The position numbers and the translations under genes were made by a program. A stretch of 64,000 nt of DNA, from the NCBI GenBank assembly GCA_016785225.1, contig JAFBJZ010000357.1:1369501-1433500 (forward strand), written 5' to 3'. The notes below the pieces were generated by a model that had not been told where the DNA came from, did not search any database, and worked only from the letters and a program-made list of their open reading frames with translations. Of the stretch, positions 9,751-23,839 are shown piece after piece (the stretch's first letter is position 1; the number at the start of each line of letters is the position of its first letter). The DNA is from Psettodes erumei. Lineage: Eukaryota > Chordata > Actinopteri > Pleuronectiformes > Psettodidae.

Positions 9751-12700
9751 TTATTTGCCATACTGTACCCCTTTGCCACGTCTCAACCAGTCCCTCCAGG
9801 GGGATTGGCTTTTGTCTCGATTAGTGTCTGAACTCCAGGTTGAGACTGTGGTGGAAGGCTGGCGTGTCCAGGTGGAGGCTGTCCTGCTGGGCCTGCGGAA
9901 GAATGACATGCCGTTGGAGGCGGGCTTCTTCGGAGGCTGCTCCGACTGCTGCTGGGACCTGAGCTGCTGGTTGATAATGATCTGGATGTCATCCTGAGGA
10001 AAGGTGGGGAGGAAGAGGAAATGAGCGGGGCATATGAGATTTTTTTTGTCTAGTTACATTAAATATTTTCTTTATTGTTAATAAATCCCACAAGAAGACA
10101 AAAAACATCAATCAATTGATCCTGCTAATAACTATTGTCTGTAGCTGAAGTCTGAAGATGCTTATTGCTTTGTGCCCACTGTTGTAAAAAAATATTAAAA
10201 ACATTCAAACCAGACTGTTACAGTGAGTGACACATTTCCTCAATACAGTGAACATTGGCACTGTAATTTAAGTGACTCAATCCTTGCACATTTCTGCATA
10301 CTAATATACACTTCATATTTTCTCTGTGGGTAGGCCATTTAAGCTTCTTCCATCTGTATTATTTTTATTTTTTAGGAGGGAATAGCATGCTACTGCTTTC
10401 AGATAACATAAATTATTTCCCCAGAAAATGTGTTATGTATACACTAATCTCCTATCATCAGTGATGTTTTAGAACTTAAAAGGTGTAAGTGAAATGTTTT
10501 GATTTCATAAGGTGGGAAATGATTCAAAGACAGTAAGGCAGTGAGACAAAGTGACGGAGAGATGATTGAGGGAGTGTGATGCATCACAGAAGAAGAAAGT
10601 AATGGGGATGCCCACCTGCCAGGCCTCCAGCTCCTGTGACAGTTCTAGTTTACGTTGGATGGCTTCTAATAACTGGTTGTTCAGAGACATCATGTCATTT
10701 TTACTTCTCACCAACTCGACCTCCATCAGATTTTTCCTAACAAGAAAGGATGAAACCTCTTCAGTAACATCATAGTCATGCAAAAGAAAGCTTTACACCA
10801 GGGATGTTCAACCTTGTCACAGGTAAAAACTAATCATAACCAACAGAAGAATAGCTTTGTACAAAAATGATAGACTTCTGTTTTTTATTTAGAAATGTAG
10901 TAAATACTTTCATCTAAGATTATTTATTAGTATTCATCCAAAAATGTTTTCACATATTCTAGATCAGAGTCAGAAATAACTGTTTCTACTTTTAAACTAA
11001 AAGTAGAATCTGAACACGTGTGATATTATAATTTGCAGTGAGAATATTGAGAAAAAAGCAAAGGTCTCACTTGGCTATGGCTTCATCTCGGTCTCTGATG
11101 GCCTGCTGGACGCCTTCAGCTTGTTCCTGTAGGCTCTGCAGCTTCTGTCTCAGCTCAGTGTTTTCTACCTGCAGCTGGAGGTTCTGGAGGGGGAAGAAGA
11201 ATAGTGGTGTTAGGACCACTGGTAAATGTTACAGGATAGCTCTGTTTAAAACACAGTAAAGACATTGTTCTTGCACAACAACAAAATATTTTCTTGCTTC
11301 CAAGGACTCACAGCAAATGTTAATGATACTTCCACTAAATTAACATGAGTTATGCAGCAATTTTTAATGAAAAAAAAGGGATTTGACAGAAGTCATTTTG
11401 ATGTAATTTTTGGACTTCAGTAAACAAATTCTAGTGTCACAATTGGTGTCACATAGTGTCACATTTATGATAGGGCTAAAACTCAGTGAGTGAAAAGACC
11501 TCTGTAAATGATGCAGTGTATTAGTAATTTATTTATGTCATTTATAGCACTTGAAGGTCAGTGGATTACTGCACTGTGCATGACAATAAAATGGATTACA
11601 GTGTCTGTAATAAGCTCAGTACTGGCACAGCCAAATTAAATAATGGTCTGCCACAGGGGCTGGCCGTCCCTGACAGACTTGTGTGTTCAACACTAGGTTA
11701 CCTGATCTCTCAGCTCCTGTGCTGTGCTCATATTCCCACACTGATCACCCGTCCTGCCGACAAAAGCCTGATTCAGCTCCTGGGACAGAGACATTAACAA
11801 ATGGATCAGGTGTCGGCTGAATGTTTCACAGACGTTTACACCAGAAGCGGTTTCTGTGGCACTAGCCTATTTACATGGCACTGCGAGAGGAGGAGGAGGA
11901 GGCTGGGCGGGAATATTTAGTTACAGAGGTAAATGCATGTTACCGGTTAAAAAGGAGCAGAAACGCCATGAGACACAACTGAACTGAACTGTGCACACCG
12001 GCTCACGACACACACACATTCAGCAGAGCACATAAGCTGTCAGCTGCAACAAGTCATTGTCATCCTTTGGATAAGAAAGACCACACAGTCCCTCAGTAAC
12101 AGTGAAGTGTGCCAACAACAGCCGCTAGGGGGCAGACAGCCCAACTGTGAATAAATGATTTTATGAATGAATGAATGAATGAGGTATGCGTGTTGGCTGG
12201 CTCTCTGCATCTATATACAGGTACAGACTTTAGAGTTGGGAGATTTACTCAGGTACATCTGTAGAGTGTGATGATACCTGACTCAAAAACCCAGAAAACA
12301 AAGAAGCTGCAGTGTAATATTCCCATCCTCCTTTGGTTTCGACCAACAGGGTCAGCTTTTTCTTTGCATTTCCTCTCCTGTTCCACTCGCACTGACCTGA
12401 GGGCTGGATCCCCGCACCAGGGTTTGGGCCACTCCCTTCAGCTGGTGCAGCACGGTCTGCAGGTTCCCCTGTTGATCCAGGACCTCTGACCTCACTGAGC
12501 TGTTCAGGTCCTGGGTCAGTGGGAGCAGTAACTGAAGGATGGACCCCATTTCTTGTGTTATCTAGACAGAAAAGGAGAGAAGATAAGTTGATGTGTTAAT
12601 TATGACTTAAAGAAGAAAGCTATGCAATTTCACCTGAACTATTAAGTTTCCAAATCTCTGGCAAAAATTAGGTGGTTTGAGGTGTTGAGTGTCTTTCGCA

Positions 12701-15700
12701 ACACAATTGCTATAGCTCAGAGGCTGATACTGTATAGCTGGCCTACATGAAGAGAGGTAATGTTTCAGATGTTTTAATGAAAAATAAGAAATTCCTGACA
12801 AAGAAACTAGTTCAAAAAGAAGGTCTTACTTTCCCTCTTTTCCTTTCAGCATAACACATAACACATATCATGAGTGGCATTTAGTATTTACACAGTAGGA
12901 GGAGCAAGCACTACCTCATCATTTTATTTAACTTCCTTGAGTCAAATCTATCACATGATGATATTGATCTCCTGGTAACTTATCAGAGAAACCCACACAG
13001 GTTAATTTTGGTAGAAGAGATAATCATATAATTATTTTATGATAAGGTTACAGGCGTGCATGTGCACTGAGCGCTGTGAAACGAGGAAGCACTCCTACAA
13101 TGTGGCCATGACAAACAGGAAATGAAGCAAGTGACTCACAAGTACAGTTATACATCACATTTTCCTGTTGGAACAAAACAATAACAGAGAGGGAGAATGA
13201 GAGATCTTGGCTTTACTGTCAAGTCATTTTCCTGTTCTCTCCCAGGCATGATTCAAACTTTCATCTTCTGCAACAAAGCCTCATCTGATGTTTCTTTATG
13301 GCATCTTCACTTTGAAAAGCAGAACTTTCACACCTTCCTCCTTGCAAAGTGTGTTCTTGCCCAAATGCAAGTCACACTGTCACTGAGAACTTGCACAGAA
13401 TGTTCCGTCACCCTGCTCAGGCTACAGCGATCACACAGGTTTCCTGTCATTCAGCGTATAGATGATATTTCTCTGCTGCCATTGTTATGTGGTCTCACTG
13501 TACATGTCTTTCAGGAAAGATAAATATATATTCTAAAGTTCTTGTTTCCAGTTGTCACAGGGAAACAATTTCCCCTCAAAACATTGGTGAATCATTGTGG
13601 GCAGGACTGCACTAGAACACACTCAAAACTAACTCTTGCCAACCACAGTATGGAGAAAGACCCAGTGCAGCTGGTGTCACACCATTTCTCTCAGTTACAA
13701 AATATGAATGAATTCAAGGTCTCTCTGCCTTGTAGTCAAGGCAGGTTGTGTTTCTTGTATTCTTCAGATAATCTTAGTATTTCCTACTTCTGGCTCAGTT
13801 TTGCATAATTACTCTACAGCATTCACTGTAACAGTGTAATAAGAAGAATTTAAAACTTCTTCTCATGCTCACCTACTGCTAAGAGTGTCTGATATGAATA
13901 AAACCCTCCGTTACTGATATGTACTGTATAATATTTATACAAAATAACAAAATGTTATCTTTCTTTGTTCTTTAGCCTCTCAGTGGGTCCAAAATTGAGA
14001 ATTGATTGACAAACAAAACAATGTCGATCATCCGATGTAGTGTTTTGTCAAGCTGCTGTGAATATTTGTATTTGTTAAAAGGATGTGGCTGATGTTTTTC
14101 TCTATTTCCCACTGTGAAAAAAAAATCCCATGAAAAGACAAAAAAGCTCAGTAATTGAATTTCCTAAACCAGCTGGGCACCATAGCTTTCAGCAAACATT
14201 ACTCAGACAAAAGTAAATAAAGAATTTGTTGGGGACTATTTTCAGCTGTGGATTAACACACACCTGGCTCCCTACTTTGTATTTACTGATTTAAAATAAC
14301 CTACAGTATCCATGTTGATGATGATGGAGGAACATACAACTGAGTATGGCTCAGAGCAAACACATACTTTGGCTACACAGCTACACTTGTTGGTGGGATC
14401 CCTGCATTGTGTGTGTGGGCTTTTTACACAGTAAAGTATGCATAAGATACTCCACCTCTCAGATATATCTCAGGGACAACAAGCAAATTTAACCCAAAGG
14501 TTCTGACACAACATTTTAACAAACTACTTAGATCACTGATTTGTTGTCTGCTTCAATACCTCTTCTTCGCTGACTCCCAGCCCTGTCGTCTCCAGGCTGC
14601 TCTCCAGCTCAGACAGCAGGGAGGCGTCTCCGTGGCTCCTGGCCTCCTGAAGTGACACCTCTTCCTGAAGTTCCTCCACCTGAGCCTGCAGCTGCTGCGA
14701 GCGACCCCGTGCCACCTCCACCTCCTGCATCGCCTCCGCTAGCTGGAAAATACAAGGAGGGACACACACAGGTACACAACCTTCAAGCGCAAACCTGAGT
14801 TCAACAAGTGCAGCAAATGAAAAAGATCAAAATAAAATACCATTCAGAATCCTCATACATTATACAGATAATAGACAGAGGGAGGTGGGTGTGTGATTAC
14901 ACTGGACCAAATGTGCTATTCAAAAATGAGTGAGTCACCCACGTAAAAAAATCTACCAAGTTAGAGTGCGAGAGAAATCCTGACGTGCCAGATTCCAGCC
15001 CCCAGCCCAACGTGAAACTAAACGTACACGAGTGGAATCCAGAATTGCAAGTGAAAAATACGACGACAGGGATGAGGTGATTGTTTAGGAATGTTTGTCA
15101 AAACCCTGGTGAAACCCAGGCCTCCATGCAGGAAGCAGAGACTCCCTTTGTTGTTGAGGCTGTTTCATTCATACACCAATTGCACTGAGCTGCTTTGTGT
15201 CGCCTGGTGCTACAATGAACAGTAATGAGTGTGTATTTACTTTAAAGAAAGAACGATGCTCAGGTCTGCTGCCTGTGTGTTTTCAGTGTGTGGTGTGTGT
15301 GTACCTGCTGGCTGTGATTCTGCTTGAGTTGGTCCTGCAGGGCCAGGCGTGTGTGCAAAGAGGCCAAACTCGCCCTCAGCTCAGCATTTTCTTGACACAC
15401 ACTCTGCAAACGCTCCTCCATCACCTGTTCCTTCTGGGTGAGACGCAACACCTGGAAAAAACACACATCTTAAATACGACATAAAAGTAACTTCTTCTTT
15501 AAAAAGAAAACTCCCACTGTTGCCTCACATCACACTCCATAAATCCTCCAGTGTTAATATCTGTTAGTGTTTGGGGTTGAAAATATTTGGGAGTCTTTCA
15601 CTGATTTCATTCTCCCTGAAGAAAAAAAAAAAACAAATTAAACCAATTGGAATGATAAAAATGAAGCAGGCACTTTCTCTCATTTAATACAGGAATGTTT

Positions 15701-18700
15701 GCTCGTTTCTCCATTTTTGAAACAAGCAATCAAAAGTATTAAGTGGTTGCATAGACCACTGCCAGAATTCTTCACTGGGCAGGCTTTATTGCTGCATGAA
15801 GGACTGTTCTCCAACCCTGGAATCAGACAATGCCTGATTTAAAAATTAAATGTGTGTAAATTGTTTCTTAAGCTGCTCTTTGATGTTTTACTGTAAAATT
15901 TAGTATGGTGATGCATTATATTGTGTATGTATGTGAAAAACAAAATATATAAAAACATGAATCTCAAAAACCCTCAGCCAAAAGTTTTCCTGTCTAAATG
16001 ACACTAAACTGAAGAGAAGGCAAAATGAACCAGTAACTGGCATTACAGTTAGCATTTCAGACAGAAAATTTAATAAAATGCATAAAGACACGTCATGTTG
16101 CCCCCGTCATGAGAACTAAAAAAACATTTTACAAGATCATTCTTTCATCATAACAGTTCTATACTGTATTACCTGCTCCCTCATGGCACTGATCAGCTCC
16201 TCATCCTGTGGTCTGATCTGACTTCCTTTTTGTTGAAGCTCCTGTTTTAAAGCCTGCAGCTCACTGGACATGGCCCTCTCCACTTCCATTGCCTACACAC
16301 ACAAATACACACTGGTGAGAAAACACAGACCCACAATGTTCGCAAGTGGAGCAAAAGAAAATAAAGGTGTATCCAATTATTGTCATTTTTTGACATTAGG
16401 GAGGGGTTACGCACAGCTTTAAGCACTGTAAGAAACCAAGATAAGTGGAATCGTGCATGTGCATCAGTCAACTTTAAAATTCCAAAACAAAGCTTGCCCG
16501 AGGCATGAGCTGTATGAGAACTGAGGCCACAATCTAAAAATAACCAAATACATAGCCAGAGGTCTTGCTGAGATAAAGTCCTGTGATCTGGACCCTGACA
16601 AGAAGAAATATATATGATACCTGACTGAAAGGTGGGGATTAGGTGACTCTACATGTATACATGTGTTCAGTATTGTTTGTGGCGTGAGCCCTGCAGCAAA
16701 AGGAAAATGAGAGATTCGTCTTCTTTACTGTTTCAGAGGAACTACAAGCTACAATGAGTTTCTGTAACCCACCGGTTCCCAAGATACATCCCAATGGGGT
16801 TCAAAGATAAAAGCTGGGTGGGCATAATAAAGAGAATAAAGGGGTAAGAAACAGAAAAATATGTTGTTTTTTCACTTTCTGACCACTGATAGTGCTGTGA
16901 AACCTAGTATTTTGCAAGTGTGTCCCCATTTTGAGTGGAGACACGACATCACGATTTACAAATCTGACAACTGTTTCATGGTGCTCGATTGATCCCCAGT
17001 TGGCAGCAATGATGGGCTGAAGAGCAAATGTGGATATGAAGAACATTGGATTTAAAATTTTTTCAAAAGTGTTGAACCACCACTGTGAGTGAGAAAGCCA
17101 CGTGAGCCACGTGACTCCTGTGATTACTGATCCATCAAAAGAACAGCAAAACATTAAACCAGGCACTGAGAAAACATGTCTCATATTCAGAGGAACATAA
17201 ATGATACATTTTTCCCCGTCTATTCTTTGTTTCTCTTAAATTGACCACTTTAGCATGAACATCTGTCTTGATCACAAAAGGATTTCAAAACATAAAAATT
17301 CGGGGGTCTTTGGAGCACCGCCTTGCCAGTTCTGAAGCCCCAGTGAAGAACCCATCACCCTCAAACTAACCCCCTTCCTGTCCCCGTCCTGGTCTCAGAT
17401 CCTCAGTTCCCCTTACTCAGCGGTTTGGCGGGCCCCTGTCAGATCCCATCACCACCACATAATACAAGATGAAAGCCTGGCCTTTGTGGCAGATGGAGCA
17501 GAGGGCATCTTGGTCTTGCCGGTGACATCACAATGCCACATTAGACGACAATGTGGCGGGCGGCAAACTTGGACATCAGGAGGGATAGAGTGGAGGGGAC
17601 AACTTGTGTGTACGTGTTTGTAGGGGTGTGCAGAGGAAGTGAGGCAGGCGCTGGGGCCAAAATTAATAGGAAGTGTGTTTGTGTGTGTCTGTCTGAGGGT
17701 GAAGCATGCACTGATGGACAAAAACAAAACATAGCATGTGCACGAGGGGGGGGGATTCCTGTTTGTGAGTCTTCATTACTGCCTCATCTTGTCAAAATGG
17801 GCCTCTGCCACAATAGAGGCAGCAACCCACTGACAGCCACCAAAACAGGAGTGCAAGGAGAGGTACGCTCCATTTGGTGGAGACACAAAGATGCCCCCCC
17901 CCCCGCCCCCCTCCAGCCTCAGGCCTTCCCCAATCCAAACACTGAGGTATCTAACAGCTGACTACCCCAGCTACAGCCGAGCCCCTGGGGGAGCCCACAG
18001 AAAAGATGGCTTTCCCCTGGGATGAAGGGATGTTGGGGCACGAGGAGCAATATCAAAAGGAGCAAATGAAAGATTTATATCTCTCTGCCATGTATATTGT
18101 CTCTCCCTTTTGTTTATGAGCTGGCTGATGCTGCCAGAGGGAGCAGAGGTCACGGGGCCTAGCCTCAATTTGGGCGTCTCCATTTACAATAACGGAAATT
18201 CGTGAAGGATTTGTCACAGTTGTCTAATTACACACTGTGATCCATTGCCTGGGAAGGTGATCATGTATCAGTGGGTGGAGAGCAGGAGGTGAAAAGTTAA
18301 CCTGACACATAAAAAGGCTGAATCCCCCAGTATCTGTCTTACACCCAGTCTACCCTTACTGATACAAACAGGGGGGACAAAACATTTGGGCTTCAATTAA
18401 TGATTATTTTCTTTATTAGCTAATCTGCCGACCTGCTTTTAAATGAATCAATCATCAGACTATGAAATGTAAAATGCTGATTGTATTTTACATTAGTTTA
18501 TGCTAGGTGTACCTAATAAACTGGTGAGTTGAGTGTCCAACTGTTTTAATCTTGAAAGGTTTCACCACAAATCTTTTTTATTGAAGAACTGCAATCATTC
18601 AGATTCAAAACTGACTGTGACAAAGCTTGTAGAAGTGCAAACATGAATCAGGATAACCAAAAGGGTCTAAAACTATGTCCTCAACTTACCTTTAGGGAAG

Positions 18701-21700
18701 TATGATTTATTTCTTTAGACTTGTGTAAATGACTCTGCCCAGTAAACAAACCCAGTTTAATCAGCACATCCAGTTTATCGTCCTCTAATCATCCAGGGAG
18801 TATGTTCCCAGTCTGCTATTTCTTCTAAAACACTGATAATGTTAAGCTGTGAAACATGTTCTTACATAAGAGTGAAACTTAAATCAGCAAAACATCTTAA
18901 TCTCATTTTTCTTTCCCTCTGTGTAAATAATCTCATAACCCTCTGGCACAGCACAATCAGGTTTCGCCGTCCTCCTTGTTAAACAGTTAGACATTGCCTG
19001 CATGGAAATTCACTCCTCAAACCAAGTCAGGTCATAAATCAACAAACTGATGCATCTGTGTTTTTTCAGTGGTAGTGATAACATTAATAATATGATCAGT
19101 GGGAAACACAGATATTTTACTCTACTTAACTACTCTCCTGCACCTTTGCTACTGTTCTAACAATCAACATGTGACAGTCTGGCACATGTCAACATTGTTT
19201 TTGTGCAGCTGCTTCCTCAAATGTGCCTGGATTGATAATCAGCAGCAAATCTCTCCTCTCTCATCAGGACTTTCCTCTGCTGCTGCTCGAGAACATGGGG
19301 AATTCTCTCTCTCTCTCTCTCAGGTTTCTTGGGCACACTGTTGTCGTCCTCCTCCAGATTCCTGCTCTGGTTACACTCTCACAATTAGGATATAATGTTT
19401 CCAAGCTCTTTGAAACCCACTGGTGCGTTGTTATACACAGATTTACAAAAAAAAAACAACCTCCTCCAAAACTCCGCAGAAGCAGAGAGCAAAAACTATT
19501 TGAGTAGCCCATAGACAAAAAATTATTCAGGTTTAAAATCTTAAAATCAATCAAAAATCAAATTAATCATTTGAGTAAAGAAAAAATGCCCCAAATTAAC
19601 TGTTTCCATTATTTTCCTCTGATCCCAAATATGAACATTTGACTGTCTTTTGAAGACTTTTTTCATTTCATTTTTGAAGATTAGCAGCTGTAATGATGCC
19701 CGATCAGGATGGAACAAACCGTCATGTTCCACTCAGAACTGTGCGAGCGCCTGTACAAACACAAGCTCCCACAATCACAGCAACACAAACAGGACTCACC
19801 GCAGCAGGCAGCAGAGCGACAGAGGCAACAGTACCATTCACCTCATCCAGCAAAGACACATCGGACATGGAGCTTCTTCACGCACTTTGCTTTTCTTTTT
19901 CTTTTTACGCATTCACTCTCTTTTACAACCACACAGAGTCCAGTTACCAAACCAAATAAAACACCCCACACACACACTTCCCGTTCCTTGAACAGCCACA
20001 ACCAAGATAGTGCTTTTTTATCTAAATTGACTTTTTCCTGAACTTCTAGGGAGTTGGTTTTCCTCAGTTAAAGTCCTGAGGCCTGGCCATGGGGTGGGGG
20101 TGGGGGCTTTCATGTTTCCTTATTCTGCGGACCTTGACTTGTGGGAGGGTGTACACTGTATTTGGACTGGATTCACTTTTAACTTTGCAAGCTCAGGTTT
20201 GATGATCATTTGTGAAACAACACGAAGACCTGCTCTGCTGAATGAGCGATCAAGTGTAAAGTAGCACGTCACGACTGCAGGATTTAGTGAACAAACTCCC
20301 TCTTTCTTGGGGCTGGAAAAACACTCAAGGTTGTCCTGATAAGGACAAACTGATAAGAGGCTGTAAAATATGTCACCAGTTTGATTTTCCTCCCAGTGTC
20401 CTTATTTTCTTCAGAAGATCATAAATGTTTGACTTTAGCACATGTGTTGATTATGATTCAGCTGTTGTGTGCCACTGTGCTTGTGTTACATAACACAAAT
20501 GTTAAATGTTAACTTCCCTGTAACTGAATACTCAAAGAAATCTGCATTCACATTTACATTCAATACGTTTTAGCTCAATTAGCTTACTCTAATCCTCCAT
20601 TACCAAAACAGTTGCCAATTAACTTGTTTCTTGAAAATCCCTAGTTCCACGTGTTGAATTCTTTTCTAACACACTGAAAACTAGTGAAGTGAAACCAGAA
20701 GGTTTCAGCTCCTCTCTCAGCTTTCTACCCTCTGTCCTAGATCTAAAAATCAAGTCATGGCCGTCCTGTTTACATCTTGTTTCCATCCTGCTCCACAGGG
20801 GCACAGCTCATTTGCCTCAGGCCAACAACTCAGACTTTGTTGCCGAGCTTCTGACGAACCATCTTCCATTTTTTTCTCTCCTGCTCAGAAGTAAACTTTC
20901 TTTTTTATTTAAACCCGTGTTTGTGTAGTAAGAGTTGTGCTGTTGCCCTGCACTGGGCCTGTAAACAGTCTGAGAGTCTCTAGAACAGATAAGACCGAGT
21001 CAGACTGATACCTGAGTGGTTTGTAAAGAAGAGTCTCAGCATGTGGATTGGGTGACAGCTTGTCTCTGTAGCCTTGGATACACAGAAGGCTCAGTTACCT
21101 GTCGCAGCTGAGGGGGCTTTTCTTTTGCACCCTGCTCTACATTTCACCTTCATCTGATGTAGGACAGACAGATTTCCTTTAAATTCACACACACTCAGCC
21201 ATTCCGGCAAACTAAAGACTCACTGCATGGAGCTCCTCCCTTAGCCGCTGCGTGTGCTCGCTGTGCTCCAGCCGGGCCCGACTCTTGTCCCTCTCGGCCT
21301 CGCTGAGCGCCTGGGTGAGCCGCTCCACCTGGGTGCTCAGCTCCCTCACATCCCTCTCCAAGTCCCCCACCTGGCTCTCCCACTGGGACTGGCAGCCCTC
21401 CAGCTTCAGCCGCAGCTCATGCCTGCCCTGCTCCAGCTCCTGCGCAGAGGTGGGAAAGATTCATGTCTTAACAGGTGAAAATCACTGAAAAGGACAAGAA
21501 AAGTCAAGAATGTCAAGCCATAAATACAGATCATTCAAGTATTTAGACTATGTCTTGGTTTGAAACCATGGTGTTAGAAATTATCCTTGTTGGCAGAAGT
21601 GAAAATAACAACATAATGTTTTGGAAGGAATGTGACTGACAAAATGCAAAGATAAGCCTCATTTATAGGAAATGGGTGACATCTGTAATTTGAAGCAGCT

Positions 21701-23389
21701 GCAAAGAGAATTCACAACATACAAAAAATACAGAAATATATCATATCTATTTTCATATAATCTGCTACAGCTGAAATGATTAGTCATTTAGTCATTAATG
21801 AATACATCTAGTTTGATAATATATTTGTTGACTCATTTTTCAAGGAAAATGGTTTCATCTTTGCGTCCATTATTGTTTTGTGTGGTAGTAAGAAATATCT
21901 GTGAGAAGTCAGGACACAGGTGCTTCATACAAGCAGCTCTCTCACAGACTGTCAGAAAAAGCTTCTTGACATATCTTCATGTCACTTTGTAGAGCACTTA
22001 GTCACACTTCACCCTGTCTGTCCTCACTGTGGCTGAAGTCATAGTCCCAGCTGATAAGATTCAGCTGAATCAGCTTCACCTTGAGAAAAGCCATGAGGCC
22101 ATCATTCAGTTTGTCTTGACCACTAAGGTGTGTGATCTGCTCAGCAGGTGAACAGCTTTCACAGCAAAGACAAACAAAGGTAAACACGTGCAGGCAGCTT
22201 GATTTCACCTGCTGCTGGGGCTGGATTTATCTGCTGTTTTTAGCCATTAATCAAATGTGGAGAGGATCAGCCCGCAGTCATTTGAAGGTTCTTAAAGTGC
22301 CCGAGCACCGAGGGGCCACCAGTAAATCTGTGGACCTCGCTGCTGACATTTTAACTGCAGTTCTTTCCTCGTGTTAGAAGCCGAAGTTAACAGCTGATGC
22401 CTCATCAGGATTTAATGTCTTACAAGTTTGATTTTACTGCAGCAGCAGGCTGCCAATCTCTTTCCCACCTGGGAAGATAGCTTGTCAGATCTTTTCAGGG
22501 AGCGCAGAGGCTGATCACACTCCAGTAAAGCAACAATTTGATGTGGAACCTGTCCACATCTGTCTGTTTACACTGTAGCATGTGAATGGCCACTGTTTTA
22601 ATAATGATAATGCATTCCTCCATACTCTTACATTAGATTCCTTATGGATCTTTACCATAGTGCACTGATTTACAATGCTGAATGTTGTACATGTGATCAC
22701 AATTCTTCATGTTGTTTAATACGCTTTTTTCAAAGTGCAAGTCAGCTCTCTGTCACCGCAGGAGAATATATTTATCACATGCTTCTCACCAAATGCATTT
22801 CAATAAAAATAAACTTATTAAATTTAAAATTATAAATTTATGATGCTTTCTCAAGTAAAACGTCAGGCAACACGTGGGATGTATTTTCTATACTAGATTT
22901 TTTTTTTCTAATGTCAATCAAGTTCGTTCCGTACATTGTTCTAAAAGTTTACCAACAATCTGAAACCTGTTATAAAAGGTGTAAATTGATATTTCATGTT
23001 TGAGAATACATGTCCAGAAAGTGAATCAGGGAACCTCATGTCATTTCCATCCGCCCACTTCAAACGCGTCGCTTAAACCTTCAAATCACATATGAGCGTC
23101 GACGAGGTCTACATTTACAAAAGCTCGGTCTTACCTCCAGCTTGTCCGCGTACTGCTCGTGAAGTGTGTCGCTCTGCTCTTTCAGCTGACGGTTCTCCAG
23201 CAGCAACGCGTTTCCCAGCTGCGCTGCCAAAATAACCTCTTCCTCCTTTTGTTTCAGAGCAGCCACAAGTTCACTGGGGTCCTGATATCTGAAATCGGTG
23301 ATTTCCTCCGCGCTGTAGTCGAAGTAGAAGTCCTCCTCCTCCAGCTCCATTTTTTTGGACTTGAAGCTCCATTCATCTAACTGATCCAT
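9751..23389 (-). CDS. bicdl2: BICD family-like cargo adaptor (BICDL2-like), complete, 9 coding exons
   Basis: BICDL proteins are coiled-coil adaptors that couple dynein-dynactin to Rab-bearing vesicles. Exons in transcript order: 23135-23389, 21224-21439, 16173-16292, 15305-15451, 14560-14742, 12397-12561, 11071-11183, 10616-10736, 9751-9993. This gives 520 residues, stop TAA at 9751-9753, and every junction is in phase. Near residues 40-60 is the CC1-box type motif AAQLGNALLLENRQL, used by such adaptors to bind dynein light intermediate chain. Most of the rest is heptad-rich coiled coil. The C-terminal block NDMMSLNNQLLEAIQRKLEL followed by SQELEAWQDDIQ matches the conserved end of BICDL1/BICDL2. 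The acidic N-terminus (EEEDFYFDYSAEE) is short and lacks the Pro/Ala-rich leader of mammalian BICDL1. The length fits BICDL2, about 508 in human. Fish have several BICDL paralogues, so the exact name (bicdl2 or bicdl2l) is uncertain; family membership is firm. Confidence 0.88.
16293..21223 (-). other. Large intron of the bicdl2-like gene
   Basis: About 4.9 kb between coding exons 2 and 3. The protein alignment is continuous across it, so no coding exon is missing. It holds a C-rich run (17894-17911), a short CT repeat (about 19302-19321) and a possible dispersed-repeat end (18502-18533). An open frame at 16801-17184 (minus) is not recognisable. Confidence 0.6.
18502..18533 (+). repeat. Possible end of a dispersed fish repeat
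   Basis: The stretch GCTAGGTGTACCTAATAAAC followed by TGGTGAGT resembles a terminus that I remember as widely dispersed in teleost genomes. The body of the element is not recognisable here. A repeat-library search would decide. Confidence 0.3.
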
Positions 23390-23606
23390 AACAGTGAAAA
23401 TTCAGTCACACTTTCTAAATTAAAAAAAAAGTATTGTTTATGGTGAAAACAAAGAGTCTCGCTGAATTAGTGTCATACTGGTGTGAATAAGATGTCCACC
23501 CATGACACCTGACTGCGGCTGCTGTCTCACTGAGTGTGGCTTTGAGCTGTTGAGCAGTGAGAAGTGGTTTGCTCCCTCTATCGCCAGCAGATGACTGGTT
23601 TTCTCC

Positions 23607-23622
23607 GGGGGGGGGGGGGGGG
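23607..23622 (+). repeat. G16 homopolymer upstream of the bicdl2-like gene
   Basis: Sixteen consecutive G residues about 220 bases upstream of the start codon (C16 on the coding strand). A run this long can form a G-quadruplex. Confidence 0.95.
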
Positions 23623-23777
23623 TGTCAGTCACCTGAGCAACTGTTCCCGCCCCCCTGACAACAACAAACAGACCTACACCTGTCCTGACTCACAGTTCAA
23701 AGTGATGCTGCGTCATAATGGAAGGTTACGCATAGAAAAATGTAGTTCAATAAATACTGTCATGCTTCAAACGTTTT

Positions 23778-23778
<1 letters not shown>

Positions 23779-23815
<37 letters not shown>

Positions 23816-23834
23816 CGCGCGCGCACGCGTGTGT
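23779..23834 (+). repeat. Alternating purine-pyrimidine tract, (GT)n followed by GC/AC steps
   Basis: Fifty-six bases of unbroken purine-pyrimidine alternation: about 15 GT units, then a GCGCGCAC-type segment, then GT again. Such tracts favour Z-DNA. It lies about 400 bases upstream of the bicdl2-like start codon. Confidence 0.95.
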
Positions 23835-23839
23835 TTAAA

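Noticed and set aside
16801..17184. 127-codon minus-strand frame in the bicdl2-like intron
   Set aside because: No similarity I can name, no splice context, and the bicdl2-like protein is continuous without it.
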